This document shows, one piece after another, positions 33,606 to 42,446 of a stretch of 64,000 bases of DNA. The notes below the pieces were generated by a model. It was not told where the DNA came from, ran no database searches, and was given only the letters and a program-made list of their open reading frames with translations. How positions within the stretch are numbered: position 1 is the first letter of the stretch; the number at the start of each line of letters is the position of its first letter. The translations under genes were made by a program, and so were the position numbers. The stretch comes from Cellulosimicrobium cellulans (GTDB taxonomy: Bacteria; Actinomycetota; Actinomycetes; Actinomycetales; Cellulomonadaceae). The DNA is taken from positions 372,001 to 436,000 of the forward strand of contig NZ_JAMXST010000003.1 in the NCBI RefSeq assembly GCF_024124905.1, read 5' to 3'.

Positions 33606-34795
33606 GCCCCGTGACCGGACGCCCGGTGCCCACCCCGCCCGAGGACGACTTCCTCGCCCGGCTGCGCCGCACGGCCGACGACGCCGTCCCGCCCTCCGAG
33701 CTCGACCTCGACCTGGTTCTCCGGTCGAGCCGTCGCGGCGTGCAGCGGCGCCGGTCGCTCGCCGGCGTCGCGGGCGTCGTCGCGCTGGGGCTCGTCGGGA
33801 CGGGCGTCGTGACGGCGGGCGGCCCGGACGGGTTCCGTGACCTCGCGCGCGAGGTCGTCTCCGGGTCGCCGGGGTACGAGGTCGTCACGGCGGAGCCCAC
33901 GCTCGTCGACGTCGCGCCGGGCGTCGTCGCGGTGAAGGAGCCCGCGACGTACCGGCGCGACGACGGCACGTACGTGCTCGACCTCGGCCTCGGCGCCTGG
34001 CGCGACGGCGAGCGGTTCTTCGTCGAGTACCGTCCCGAGCCCGCGGGGAGCGAGCAGCTTCCGGGGCTGCGCGTCCTCGCCGGGGACGACGGCGACCTCG
34101 CGGTCCTGCGGCGCGGAGGCACGGCGGGAGCGGTCGTGCACGACGGCTTCCAGAACCTGGTCCTGCTCCAGCGCGAGGGCGGCGCCGAGGGTCTGGTGCT
34201 GAGCGTCGCGACCTCCGCCACGCCGCCCGGGTCGGACCCCTCGTGGGAGCGCGAGCGCATGGAGACCTGGATGCTCCTGGCCGGTGAGGGACCGGCCGCG
34301 ACCGGCCCGACGTACCGTCTCCCCGACGCCTGGGCGGAAGGTCTCTTCCTCAACGTCGCGGCGCTCGGCCCGGAGGCAGGTCCGGCGACGGACGTCCGGG
34401 GGATCCTCACCGCGACGCGGTCCGAGAACAACCGGAGCCTCGGGGCGATGACGTGCGGCTCGCCGCTGACCGGTCCCGACCGGGACCCGAGCTGCCGAGC
34501 CTCGTACGACCCGACGACCCGGGAGGTCGTGCCGATCGAGACGTCGCCCGCGATCCCCCGGCTGCTCGTCGACCGTCTGCTCCCCGCCGCCCCCGTGCCC
34601 GGCGACACGTCCGACGCGGAGCTCAGGACGTGCCTCGACGTCCGCGGAGTCGAGACCGGCGTGCTGCCGGACCGCTGGTACCTCGACCCCGGGGGCCTGG
34701 ACGGGGACGCCTGGCGGCAGTGCCTGCTGGACGTGGCGCTCATCTCGTCGGCGCGCACGGCCCAGGCCCTCGGCTCCGCCACGCCCGAGTCGTGA
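33602..34795 (+). CDS. probable membrane-anchored anti-sigma protein
   Basis: A 397-aa protein overlapping the sigma stop by ATGA. The first about 45 residues are soluble and charged (DDFLARLRRTADDAV... LDLDLVLRSSRRGVQRRR), then one membrane helix (about 50-75), then a large extracytoplasmic domain of over 300 residues with Cys residues near the end (about 282, 296, 342, 379). This is the topology of ECF anti-sigma factors of the RsiW/RskA/CU044_2847 type, though no zinc-binding HxxxCxxC motif is visible. The name rests on gene order and topology, not on a recognised domain. It could instead be a secreted-domain sensor of unknown purpose. Confidence 0.6.
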   Translation: MSPVTGRPVPTPPEDDFLARLRRTADDAVPPSELDLDLVLRSSRRGVQRRRSLAGVAGVVALGLVGTGVVTAGGPDGFRDLAREVVSGSPGYEVVTAEPTLVDVAPGVVAVKEPATYRRDDGTYVLDLGLGAWRDGERFFVEYRPEPAGSEQLPGLRVLAGDDGDLAVLRRGGTAGAVVHDGFQNLVLLQREGGAEGLVLSVATSATPPGSDPSWERERMETWMLLAGEGPAATGPTYRLPDAWAEGLFLNVAALGPEAGPATDVRGILTATRSENNRSLGAMTCGSPLTGPDRDPSCRASYDPTTREVVPIETSPAIPRLLVDRLLPAAPVPGDTSDAELRTCLDVRGVETGVLPDRWYLDPGGLDGDAWRQCLLDVALISSARTAQALGSATPES

Positions 34796-34843
34796 CGCCG
34801 GCGCGCACGGGCACGCCGAGGCGTCGTGACGGACGGGGTCCGT

Positions 34844-35683
34844 TCAGGTGCCGCCGCGGGACCTGAGGTCGCCGAGCGCGTGCTCGGCACCGTGCGCGTC
34901 GAGGTAGGTGCCGCCCCGGACCTCCGGGACGTGCGTGCCGTCGCGGCCGGGAGCGAAGCGGTGGACGAGCGGGTGGCCGGTGGGCACGTCGAGGTCCTGG
35001 ACCTCCTCGGGCGTGAGGTCGTCCACGAGCACCGACAGGGCGCGCAGCGAGTTGCCGTGCCCGACGACGAGGACCGCCTCGCCCCGGGCGAGCGCCGCGC
35101 GCGTCTCCGCCCAGAAGGGACGCAGCCGTTCGACGACGTCCGCGAGCGACTCGGCGTCGGGGCGCAGGGCGGCGCGCGCGGCGTCGGGCAGGCGCAGCAG
35201 GGTGTCGTCGACGAGCGGACGTGCGGGGTCGTCCGCCGCGAGCGGCGGTGGTCGGTGCAGGTAGGAGCGGCGGTAGCGCCAGTACGCGGCCTCGCCGTAG
35301 TCGCGCCGGACGACGTCGCGCGGCTTGTCCGTGAACGCGCCGTAGTGGCGCTCGACGAGGCGCCACTCGACCGCGAGCGGCGGCGGGCCGGGCAGCGCGT
35401 CGGCGACGATCGCGGCCGTCGTCGCGGCGCGCACGAGCGGGGACGTGACGACGCGGCGCGGCGCCAGGGCGGGCTCCCGCGCGACGGCGTCGGCGAGCAG
35501 GCGGGCCGCGCGCCCGGCCTCGGCGACCCCGACGCCCGAGAGCGGCACGTCGAGGAGGCCGGTGAAGCGGTCGCCCGCGTTGAACGTGCTCTGCCCGTGG
35601 CGCACGAGGACGAGGGTGCCGACCGACCCACCGTCCGGCGGTCCGGGTGACGCCCCCGGCGACGGGTCGGACGACGAGCCCAT
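34844..35683 (-). CDS. histidine phosphatase, 2,3-BPG-dependent phosphoglycerate mutase-like
   Basis: A 279-aa histidine-phosphatase-fold protein. RHGQSTFN (catalytic His near residue 29) replaces the usual RHGESxWN, and ERHYGAFTDKP replaces ERHYGALQGLNK; the GHGNSLRAL motif with its second His is intact. The N-terminus is a Gly/Ser/Pro-rich stretch of about 22 residues that may be unstructured. It starts 4 nt after the LuxR-type regulator's stop, with GAGGTC as ribosome site, so it is co-translated with a regulator, unusual for a housekeeping glycolytic gene. It could be a divergent PGM or a phosphatase of similar fold. Confidence 0.82.
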   Translation of the reverse strand: MGSSSDPSPGASPGPPDGGSVGTLVLVRHGQSTFNAGDRFTGLLDVPLSGVGVAEAGRAARLLADAVAREPALAPRRVVTSPLVRAATTAAIVADALPGPPPLAVEWRLVERHYGAFTDKPRDVVRRDYGEAAYWRYRRSYLHRPPPLAADDPARPLVDDTLLRLPDAARAALRPDAESLADVVERLRPFWAETRAALARGEAVLVVGHGNSLRALSVLVDDLTPEEVQDLDVPTGHPLVHRFAPGRDGTHVPEVRGGTYLDAHGAEHALGDLRSRGGT

Positions 35684-35687
35684 CGCG

Positions 35688-38633
35688 TCAGACCTCGAGC
35701 AGCCCGCGCTGGTGCGCGAGCGAGACGGCCTCGGCGCGACCGGACGCGCCGAGCTTGGCCAGGACGTTGGACACGTGGACGCTCACCGTCTTCGCCGAGA
35801 TGAACAGGCGCTCGCCGATCTGCCGGTTGGTCAGGCCCTGCGCGACGAGCAGGAGGACCTCCTCCTCGCGCTCGGTGAGGACCGCCGTGGTGGACCGCCG
35901 GACGCCGGGCAGGTCGAGCCGGCCGCGGCGCCCGAGCGCGCGCACCGCCTCGGCGAGGGGGGCCGCGCCCATCGACTCGGCCTCCTCGAGAGCCTGCGCC
36001 GCCTCGATCTCGGCCGCGTTGCGGTCGCCCGCGCCGAGCAGCGCCTGGGCCCACCGGAAGCGCGAGCGTGCGACCTCGTACCGGTAGCCGTAGTCGAAGA
36101 GGCGCGTCGTCTCCTCCCACAGCGCCGGGTCGTCCTCGCCCGTGAGGCGCGAGTGCTCCGCCGCGGCGCGCGCGAGCCAGGCGCGCCCCTCGGGCCCGAG
36201 GCGACCGCCGCGCGGTCGGCCGCGCTCCGCCGTCGTGCGCGCCGCCTCCAGCAGCTCGTCGCCCCGCGCGACGAGCGCCGCGACCTGCCCGGCCCCGGCC
36301 GCGCCCTGGAGACGCGCCGCGTCCGCGGCGTCGGCGAGCGCGGCGAGCGCGAGCGCCGAGATCCAGATGCGGCCCAGGAAGTAGTCGCTCCACGTGCGGC
36401 CCAGGTGGTCCACGAGCTCGACGGCCAGCGCGACCGCCTCTTCGTCCCGCCCCGCCCACGTGAGCGCGTCGATCGAGCAGCCGCCGGAGATGAGCGCGAT
36501 CTGCCCGTCCCGGAACCAGTCCCGCCGCAGGGCCGTGCCGCGGGCGAGCGCGTCGTCGTCGCCGCGCGCCACCGCCGCGTAGAGCTGGACGCACGAGAGC
36601 TGCGGGGCGGACCCCTCGGGCATCGTCTCGCCCGTGGTCTCGGTGGGCGTGAGGTCGCCGAGCACGTAGCGCACGAGGTCGCGGAACAGGCGCAGCTCGA
36701 CGCCGTACGCGCTCCAGCCGAGCCCGGTCGCGCGCGCCCGGTCGAGGCCGTCGGCCGTCACCTGCAGCGCCTCGTCGATGCGGCCCGCGTAGTAGCGGTT
36801 CGCCGCGATGTTGTACCAGCAGCGCAGCTCGGTGAGGATGTCGCCCGCCTCGACGGCGCGCTCCCGGGCCTGGGCGAGCAGCACCGCGGCGCGGTCGTCG
36901 TCCGCGACCTCGAGGATCGCCATCGTGGTGAGCACGTCCGCCTCGACGTCGGGCGCGTCGAGCCGGTGCGCGACGTCGAGGGCCTGCGCCGCGACCTCCG
37001 CGGCGAGCTCGTCGAGGTCGGCGTTCATCGCGGCGCGCGCCCGCATCGCGAGCGTCCACGCGCGGTCGAGCGACGGCGGCTCCTCCGGGAGCACGGCGAG
37101 CGCGGCCTCGGTGTGGGCGAGGGTCTCCTCGACCTCCTCCGTGCCGAGCAGGTACCGCGACAGGACGTGCCGCAGCGACGCCTGGCGCATCGGGTCGCCC
37201 GCGGTGCCCTCGACGACCTTGCGCGCGAGCGCGACCGCGCGGTCCGGCTCGCCGGCACGGCTCGCCGCCCCGGCCGCGGCGAGCGCGACGGTGACGCGGT
37301 CCTCGCCGAGGAGGTCCGCGGCGTCGGGCACCGCCTGCCAGAGCGCGAGCACCTGCTCGAGGTGCCGCAGCTCCTCCGCGGGCGCGAGCACGCGCGCAGC
37401 CTTGCGGGCGGCGGCGCGCGACGCCGTGAGCGCGGCCGGGAGGTCGTGCGCGGCGAGCGCGTGGTGCGCGCGCAGCGCGGGCGACCCGAGCCCCGGGTCG
37501 TCGTCGAGCGCGGCGAGGTAGGCGCGGTGCACGCCGACGCGCTCGCCCGGCAGCAGGTCGGACGCGACGGCCTCGGCGAGCAGCGCATGACGGAACACGA
37601 CCGTGTCGCGTGCGCCGTCCCCCTCGACCGCGAGGACGTGGTGGGCGATGGCCTCGCGCAGCGCGGCGTCGAACGAGCGCCCGGTCGCCGCCTCGCCGTC
37701 CGCGGCGTCGCGCGCGAGGGCGGCGCGCAGGAGCGGCTCGCTCACCTGGCGCCCGGACACCGACGCGACGCGCACGAGGTGCTGCACGGCGGGGTCGAGC
37801 ACCTCGAGGCGGGCGCGCAGGACGTCCGCGAGGGACCAGGGCAGCTCGTCGTCGAGGCCCGACTCGACGAGCTCCTCGGCGAAGTAGGCGTTGCCCTCGG
37901 AGCGCGTCCGGACGGACTCGAACGCGTCGGGCAGCAGAGGCGCGCCCGCGAGCGCGGTGGTGAACTCGCGCAGCTCGCCCTCGGTGAAGGGGGAGAGCTG
38001 CACGTGCTCGACGCGCGGGTGGCGCAGGAGCTCCGCGAGGACGGGGCGCAGGGGGTGGCGACGGTGCAGGTCGTCCGCGCGGTAGCTCGCGACGACGAGG
38101 ACGTGCTCGGCGCGCAGGCGCGCGACGACGAAGCGCAGGACGTCGCGGCTCGACGGGTCCGCCCAGTGCAGGTCCTCGACGACGAGCACGAGCGGCGCCT
38201 CGGCGGTCCCCGACGCGGCGAGCGCGGCCGCGACGCTCTCGAAGAGCTGGAGGCGCTCGCCCTGGCTCTGCTCGTCGTCCGCGGGCGTCCCGGCGTCGAG
38301 CAGGCGCGCGAGCGCGGGCCGCGCCGCGACGGTCTCGTCGACCGCGGGGTGCTGCGCACGCAGCGTCGTCAGGGCTTCGGAGAAGGGCAGGTACGGAAGA
38401 CCGACCTCGCCGAGGTCCACGCAGTGGCTCCAGACGACGGTCGCGCCGCTCCCGGCGGCGAGCTCCGCCGCACGCGTGAGGAGGCGCGTCTTGCCGACCC
38501 CGGCGTCGGCGCCCACGAGCACCACGCCGGGTTCGCCCCGGCGCGCGCGCTCGACCGCCGCGGAGAGCGCGTCGAGCTCGGCGGCGCGGGCCACGAAGGG
38601 CGCGCGCGAGGAGGGGCGTGGCACGGCTCCCAT
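35688..38633 (-). CDS. large LuxR-family ATP-binding transcriptional regulator (LAL/MalT-like)
   Basis: A 981-aa protein: an N-terminal AAA ATPase with Walker A GADAGVGKTRLL (about 40-50) and a Walker B-like LVVEDLHWADP, a long helical TPR-like middle (about 300-900), and a C-terminal LuxR HTH with LTEREEEVLLLVAQGLTN and ISAKTVSVHVSNVLAKLG. LAL regulators integrate ATP and ligand binding to activate operons; ligand unknown. The ATG at 38633 is chosen because the fold starts soon after; GTG codons upstream (for example 38648) are possible, and the ribosome site is poor for all. It is followed by, and co-translated with, the phosphoglycerate-mutase-like gene. Confidence 0.88.
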   Translation of the reverse strand: MGAVPRPSSRAPFVARAAELDALSAAVERARRGEPGVVLVGADAGVGKTRLLTRAAELAAGSGATVVWSHCVDLGEVGLPYLPFSEALTTLRAQHPAVDETVAARPALARLLDAGTPADDEQSQGERLQLFESVAAALAASGTAEAPLVLVVEDLHWADPSSRDVLRFVVARLRAEHVLVVASYRADDLHRRHPLRPVLAELLRHPRVEHVQLSPFTEGELREFTTALAGAPLLPDAFESVRTRSEGNAYFAEELVESGLDDELPWSLADVLRARLEVLDPAVQHLVRVASVSGRQVSEPLLRAALARDAADGEAATGRSFDAALREAIAHHVLAVEGDGARDTVVFRHALLAEAVASDLLPGERVGVHRAYLAALDDDPGLGSPALRAHHALAAHDLPAALTASRAAARKAARVLAPAEELRHLEQVLALWQAVPDAADLLGEDRVTVALAAAGAASRAGEPDRAVALARKVVEGTAGDPMRQASLRHVLSRYLLGTEEVEETLAHTEAALAVLPEEPPSLDRAWTLAMRARAAMNADLDELAAEVAAQALDVAHRLDAPDVEADVLTTMAILEVADDDRAAVLLAQARERAVEAGDILTELRCWYNIAANRYYAGRIDEALQVTADGLDRARATGLGWSAYGVELRLFRDLVRYVLGDLTPTETTGETMPEGSAPQLSCVQLYAAVARGDDDALARGTALRRDWFRDGQIALISGGCSIDALTWAGRDEEAVALAVELVDHLGRTWSDYFLGRIWISALALAALADAADAARLQGAAGAGQVAALVARGDELLEAARTTAERGRPRGGRLGPEGRAWLARAAAEHSRLTGEDDPALWEETTRLFDYGYRYEVARSRFRWAQALLGAGDRNAAEIEAAQALEEAESMGAAPLAEAVRALGRRGRLDLPGVRRSTTAVLTEREEEVLLLVAQGLTNRQIGERLFISAKTVSVHVSNVLAKLGASGRAEAVSLAHQRGLLEV

Positions 38634-38743
38634 CCTCGCAGCGTGCACCGACACGTGACCACCGCTTACCTCGCCGGAGCCCGCGCCGGACACGACGACG
38701 CCGCCGACGAGAGAGTGCTCGTCGACGGCGTCGGGCGGCGCGG

Positions 38744-38887
38744 TCACCGCGCCGCGTGGTCGTGACGCTGACGGCGCCCGCGCCACCAGTGCAGCAGCGA
38801 GGGCTCGTCGTGCCGGAACTCCTCGCGGAGCCGCTGCGTGCGGTACGCGAGATCCGCCTCGAAGGTCGGATCGAACTGTGCGCTCAT
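38744..38887 (-). CDS. small charged protein, 47 aa
   Basis: Starts MSAQFDPTFEADLAYRTQRL and continues with basic and aromatic residues to HDHAAR. Short proteins like this, acidic or mixed first half and basic tail, are common upstream of regulators in actinobacteria but carry no Pfam family that I recognise. ACGGGGACG supplies the ribosome site for the ATG at 38887. Predicted as one or two amphipathic helices. It lies 110 nt upstream of the LuxR gene on the same strand and divergent from the oxidoreductase, so a regulatory or leader role is possible. Confidence 0.6.
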   Translation of the reverse strand: MSAQFDPTFEADLAYRTQRLREEFRHDEPSLLHWWRGRRQRHDHAAR

Positions 38888-38990
38888 GGTCGTCCCCGTC
38901 TCTGCAGGCACCCTGCCTGTCCGACGCTCACGTTCGTCCTGAGCACCGGGTCGTCGCATCGGACGACCGCGCACCGTTCAGGGGAGGGTG

Positions 38991-39049
38991 CCTTAGGCGG
39001 TCGCCGCCCCCGACCCTGAGGCGCCTGAGGTGGGTCGTCGCGCCTAAGG
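38991..39049. promoter_or_regulatory. cluster of four CCTNAGG palindromic sites
   Basis: CCTTAGG (38991), CCTGAGG (39015 and 39024) and CCTAAGG (39043) lie within 59 bp. The outermost pair also forms a 10-bp inverted repeat (38990-38999 with 39041-39050). They sit in the divergent gap between the 47-aa gene and the molybdopterin oxidoreductase, where a dimeric repressor would bind. No regulator is named. Confidence 0.45.
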
Positions 39050-39154
39050 CGCCCGGCCCGCACGGGCCGCCCCGCGCGGGCGCCACCAGGAGATGCGTGC
39101 CCACGGCGGCGCGCGAGCATGGGACGAGCGGCCGGCGGAGAAGGAGGTGGCGCG

Positions 39155-41623
39155 GTGGCACGGATCGACCGGATCGCGGAGCCGTGGGGGACGCGGACGC
39201 CGTACGGGCCGGGCGAGGAGTGGCCCGTCCGGGTCGACTCGCACCTCGCCGAGGGCGTCACCGAGGACGACGTCGAGCGGTGGGTCCCGTCGGCGTCGAT
39301 CCTGCACTCGAACGGGGACGGGCTCGACGTCGCGGTCGCGGACGGCCGGATCGTCGGGGTGCGGGGCCGGGCCGAGGACCGCGTGAACCACGGGCGGCTC
39401 GGTCCCAAGGACCTGTACGGCTGGCAGGCGAACGCCTCGCCGGACCGGCTCACCCGACCGCTCGTCCGTGAGGACGGGCGGCTCGTCCCGACCTCGTGGG
39501 ACGACGCGATGCGCCGGGTGGTCGACAGGGCCCGGGACCTGCTCGACGAGCAGGGCGCGAGCGCCCTGGGCTTCTACACCAGCGGCCAGCTCTTCCTCGA
39601 GGAGTACTACACGCTCGGCGTGGTCGCCCACGCCGGGATCGGGACCAACCACGTCGACGGCAACACCCGGCTGTGCACGGCGACGGCCGCCGCGGCGCTC
39701 AAGGAGTCGTTCGGGTGCGACGGGCAGCCCGGCTCGTACACCGACGTCGACCACGCGGACGTCGTCGCGCTCTTCGGCCACAACATGGCGGAGACGCAGT
39801 CCGTGCTGTGGACCCGGGTGCTGGACCGGCTCGCGGGGCCGAACCCGCCCGCCGTCGTGTGCGTCGACCCGCGCCCCACGCCGGTGGCGCGTGCCGCGAC
39901 CGTGCACCTCGCGCCCCGGCCGGGGACGAACGTGGCGCTCATGAACGGGATCCTGCACGAGATCCTCGAGCGCGGCTGGGTCGACCACGACTACGTCGAC
40001 CGGCACACCGTCGGGCTCGAGGAGCTGACCCGCGGGCTCGCCGACTACCCCGTCGACGCGGTGGCCCGGATCTGCGACGTCCCCGCGGACGACCTGCGCG
40101 AGGCCGCGCGGGTCCTCGGCACGGCGGAGCGGCTGCTGTCGACGGTGCTCCAGGGCTTCTACCAGTCCCACCAGGCGACGGCGGCGGCCGTGCAGGTCAA
40201 CAACCTGCACCTGCTGCGCGGCATGCTCGGCCGGCCGGGCTGCGGCGTCCTGCAGATGAACGGCCAGCCGACGGCGGAGAACACGCGCGAGTGCGGCGCC
40301 GACGGGGACCTCGCGGGGTTCCGCAACTGGTCGAACCCGGCTCACGTGGAGGAGCTCGCGCGCCTCTGGAACGTCGACCCGATGCGGATCCCGCACTACT
40401 CGCCGCCGACCCACGCGATGCAGATGTTCCGGTACGCCGAGGAGGGCTCGCTCCGCCTGCTGTGGGTGCAGGCGACCAACCCCGCGGTGTCGCTGCCGGA
40501 GCTCGCGCGGATCCGGTCGGTCCTCGCCCAGGACCGGCTCTTCCTCGTGGTGCAGGACCTCTTCCTCACCGAGACGGCGCAGCTCGCCGACGTCGTGCTG
40601 CCCGCGGCGACGTGGGCCGAGAAGACGGGCACGTTCACCAACGCGGACCGCACGGTGCACCTGTCCGAGAAGGCGGTCGAGCCGCCCGGCGAGGCGCGGG
40701 CGGACCTCGACGTGTTCCTCGACTTCGCGGAGCGCATGGACCTCCGGGACGAGGACGGCGGCCCGCTCGTCACGTGGCACGACGCCGAGTCCGCGTTCGA
40801 GGCGTGGAAGGAGTGCAGCCGGGGCCGCCCGTGCGACTACTCCGGGCTCACGTACGACCTGCTGCGGGGTGCGGGCGGCATCCAGTGGCCGTGCGACGCC
40901 GAGCACCCGGACGGGACCGAGCGCCTGTACGCGGACGGGCGGTTCTTCGCCCACCCCGACGTGTGCGAGAGCTACGGGCGCGACCTCGTCACCGGGGCGC
41001 CGTTCGACCGCACCGACTACGCGGCGGCCAACCCCGAGGGGCGCGCGCTCCTGCGGGCGGCCGAGTACGTCCCGCCGCACGACCTGCCGACCGAGGAGCA
41101 CCCGCTCCAGCTCGTCACGGGCCGCACGCTCTACCACTTCCACACGCGCACCAAGACGGGGCGCGCGCCGCAGCTCCAGGAGGCCGCGCCGGAGGTGTGG
41201 GTCGAGGTCTCCGAGCACGACGCCGTCGTGCACGGGCTGGTCGAGGGCGACGTCGCGGAGGTGCGCACCCGGAGCGGGAGCGTCCGGGCGCGGGTGCGCG
41301 TCAGCGGGATCCGGCCGGGCGTCGTCTTCGTCCCGTTCCACTACGGCTACTGGGACACCCCCGGCGGCCACGAGCCGGAGGAGCACGGGCGCGCCGCGAA
41401 CGAGCTGACCCCCACGGACTGGGACCCGGTGTCCAAGCAGCCGATCTTCAAGACGGCGACGGCCGCGCTGCGCAAGGTCGCCGACGGCGGCGGTACGGCC
41501 TCGCCCGCCCCCACGACGACCGCCTCGGCGCCCCTCGCCCCCGGCGTGCCGCCGACGCGCGGGGCGCGCGGCGCGACCGCTGACGAGACGGTCCCCGCGA
41601 CCGGAGACAGGGGCGCACCATGA
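39155..41623 (+). CDS. molybdopterin (bis-MGD) oxidoreductase, Mo-Cys type without N-terminal Fe-S
   Basis: An 822-aa enzyme with the bis-MGD fold of the DMSO reductase family: the Mo-ligand region NTRLC with C174, a middle Rossmann-like domain and a C-terminal molybdopterin dinucleotide domain (about 660-790, LVTGRTLYHFHTRT). In NapA/FdhF relatives the first about 90 residues hold a CxxCxxxC Fe-S site; here the equivalent region has SILHSN and the later Cys of RxCPKG is Gly83 in RLGPKD, so no 4Fe-4S cluster can be bound. Electrons would need another route. The GTG start has GGAGG at a 7-nt spacing. The next gene overlaps by 4 bases. Nitrate, formate and N-oxide reductases are all possible; none is proved. 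Confidence 0.85.
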   Translation: MARIDRIAEPWGTRTPYGPGEEWPVRVDSHLAEGVTEDDVERWVPSASILHSNGDGLDVAVADGRIVGVRGRAEDRVNHGRLGPKDLYGWQANASPDRLTRPLVREDGRLVPTSWDDAMRRVVDRARDLLDEQGASALGFYTSGQLFLEEYYTLGVVAHAGIGTNHVDGNTRLCTATAAAALKESFGCDGQPGSYTDVDHADVVALFGHNMAETQSVLWTRVLDRLAGPNPPAVVCVDPRPTPVARAATVHLAPRPGTNVALMNGILHEILERGWVDHDYVDRHTVGLEELTRGLADYPVDAVARICDVPADDLREAARVLGTAERLLSTVLQGFYQSHQATAAAVQVNNLHLLRGMLGRPGCGVLQMNGQPTAENTRECGADGDLAGFRNWSNPAHVEELARLWNVDPMRIPHYSPPTHAMQMFRYAEEGSLRLLWVQATNPAVSLPELARIRSVLAQDRLFLVVQDLFLTETAQLADVVLPAATWAEKTGTFTNADRTVHLSEKAVEPPGEARADLDVFLDFAERMDLRDEDGGPLVTWHDAESAFEAWKECSRGRPCDYSGLTYDLLRGAGGIQWPCDAEHPDGTERLYADGRFFAHPDVCESYGRDLVTGAPFDRTDYAAANPEGRALLRAAEYVPPHDLPTEEHPLQLVTGRTLYHFHTRTKTGRAPQLQEAAPEVWVEVSEHDAVVHGLVEGDVAEVRTRSGSVRARVRVSGIRPGVVFVPFHYGYWDTPGGHEPEEHGRAANELTPTDWDPVSKQPIFKTATAALRKVADGGGTASPAPTTTASAPLAPGVPPTRGARGATADETVPATGDRGAP

Positions 41624-42102
41624 AGATCGGCCTCGTCCTGCGCGAGCTCCACCGCTCCGAGGCCGACCTCGCCCACGAGCTGCTCCAGGCCAGGGAACGG
41701 CACCGCGCGGACCACGAGCTGCACCACGTGGCGCAGGACCTCGCGGAGTGGTCGTCGCGCCACGTGCGCGAGATCGCGGAGGTGGCCGGCCCGTACGGCG
41801 AGGAGCTCGACCCGGAGGCCGGGCGCGACACGGGGCTCGCCCGCGCGGTCCGCGACCGCGCGAGCGAGCTCCTGGGCCGGTCCTCGGCGCCGGGCCTGCT
41901 CCTGCTGCGCGACCTGCGGACGATCTACACGAAGGCCTCCGGCGTCACCGTCGACTGGGACATGCTCGGCCAGGCGGCGCAAGCCGTCCGGCACTCCGAC
42001 CTGCTCGACGTCGTCCAGCGGTGCTTCCCCGAGACCCGGCGCCAGGCGCGCTGGGCCGAGGCCAAGCTCAAGGAGTCCTCCACGCAGGTCCTCGTGAGCT
42101 GA
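41620..42102 (+). CDS. conserved helical protein coupled to the molybdo-enzyme
   Basis: A 160-aa, almost entirely helical protein whose ATG overlaps the oxidoreductase stop (ATGA), so the two are made together. The first half is rich in His and Glu (LHRSEADL, HRADHELHHVAQD, SSRHVREIAEV), spaced as in metal-binding helical bundles such as hemerythrin or ferritin-like domains, but I do not recognise a defined family. No signal peptide or membrane helix. It could be an electron-transfer or maturation partner for the Fe-S-less enzyme. The gene ends 18 nt before a convergent small gene. Confidence 0.7.
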   Translation: MKIGLVLRELHRSEADLAHELLQARERHRADHELHHVAQDLAEWSSRHVREIAEVAGPYGEELDPEAGRDTGLARAVRDRASELLGRSSAPGLLLLRDLRTIYTKASGVTVDWDMLGQAAQAVRHSDLLDVVQRCFPETRRQARWAEAKLKESSTQVLVS

Positions 42103-42119
42103 CCGTCGACGGCGCGCGC

Positions 42120-42314
42120 TCAGCCGGCGTCGAAGCGGTCGTCGGCGTCGCGCTCCGGGTCGTCGGCGGGCACCTCGCCCGGGATCGCCTCCGTGGCGGC
42201 CGCACCGGCGCGGTCGGTGCGCGCCCGGCCGGGTGCGTGCCCGTCCTCAGGAGGTGCCTCGGTCGAGCGCTCCTCCGCGCCGTGACGTGCTGTGCCCTCG
42301 TCGTTCTCGCTCAT
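42120..42314 (-). CDS. small acidic disordered protein, 64 aa
   Basis: Starts MSENDEGTARHGAEERS and is dominated by Glu, Asp, Ala, Pro and Gly, so it is predicted disordered. Convergent with the preceding gene and divergent from the Eis-like acetyltransferase. Supported by a clean start and stop; a GGACGGGCA stretch lies upstream as a weak ribosome site. No family recognised. Confidence 0.5.
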   Translation of the reverse strand: MSENDEGTARHGAEERSTEAPPEDGHAPGRARTDRAGAAATEAIPGEVPADDPERDADDRFDAG

Positions 42315-42446
42315 GTCTGCCCGTCCCTGGGTCGTCGGTCTCGTCCTCGACGCTAGGGCGGGTCCGCGGGGCTCGCAGTCGGTGGCCGTGGCACCGGGCC
42401 TGAAAACGGGTGGACGGCGCCGGCCGACGGGGGCTATCACCAGGGC

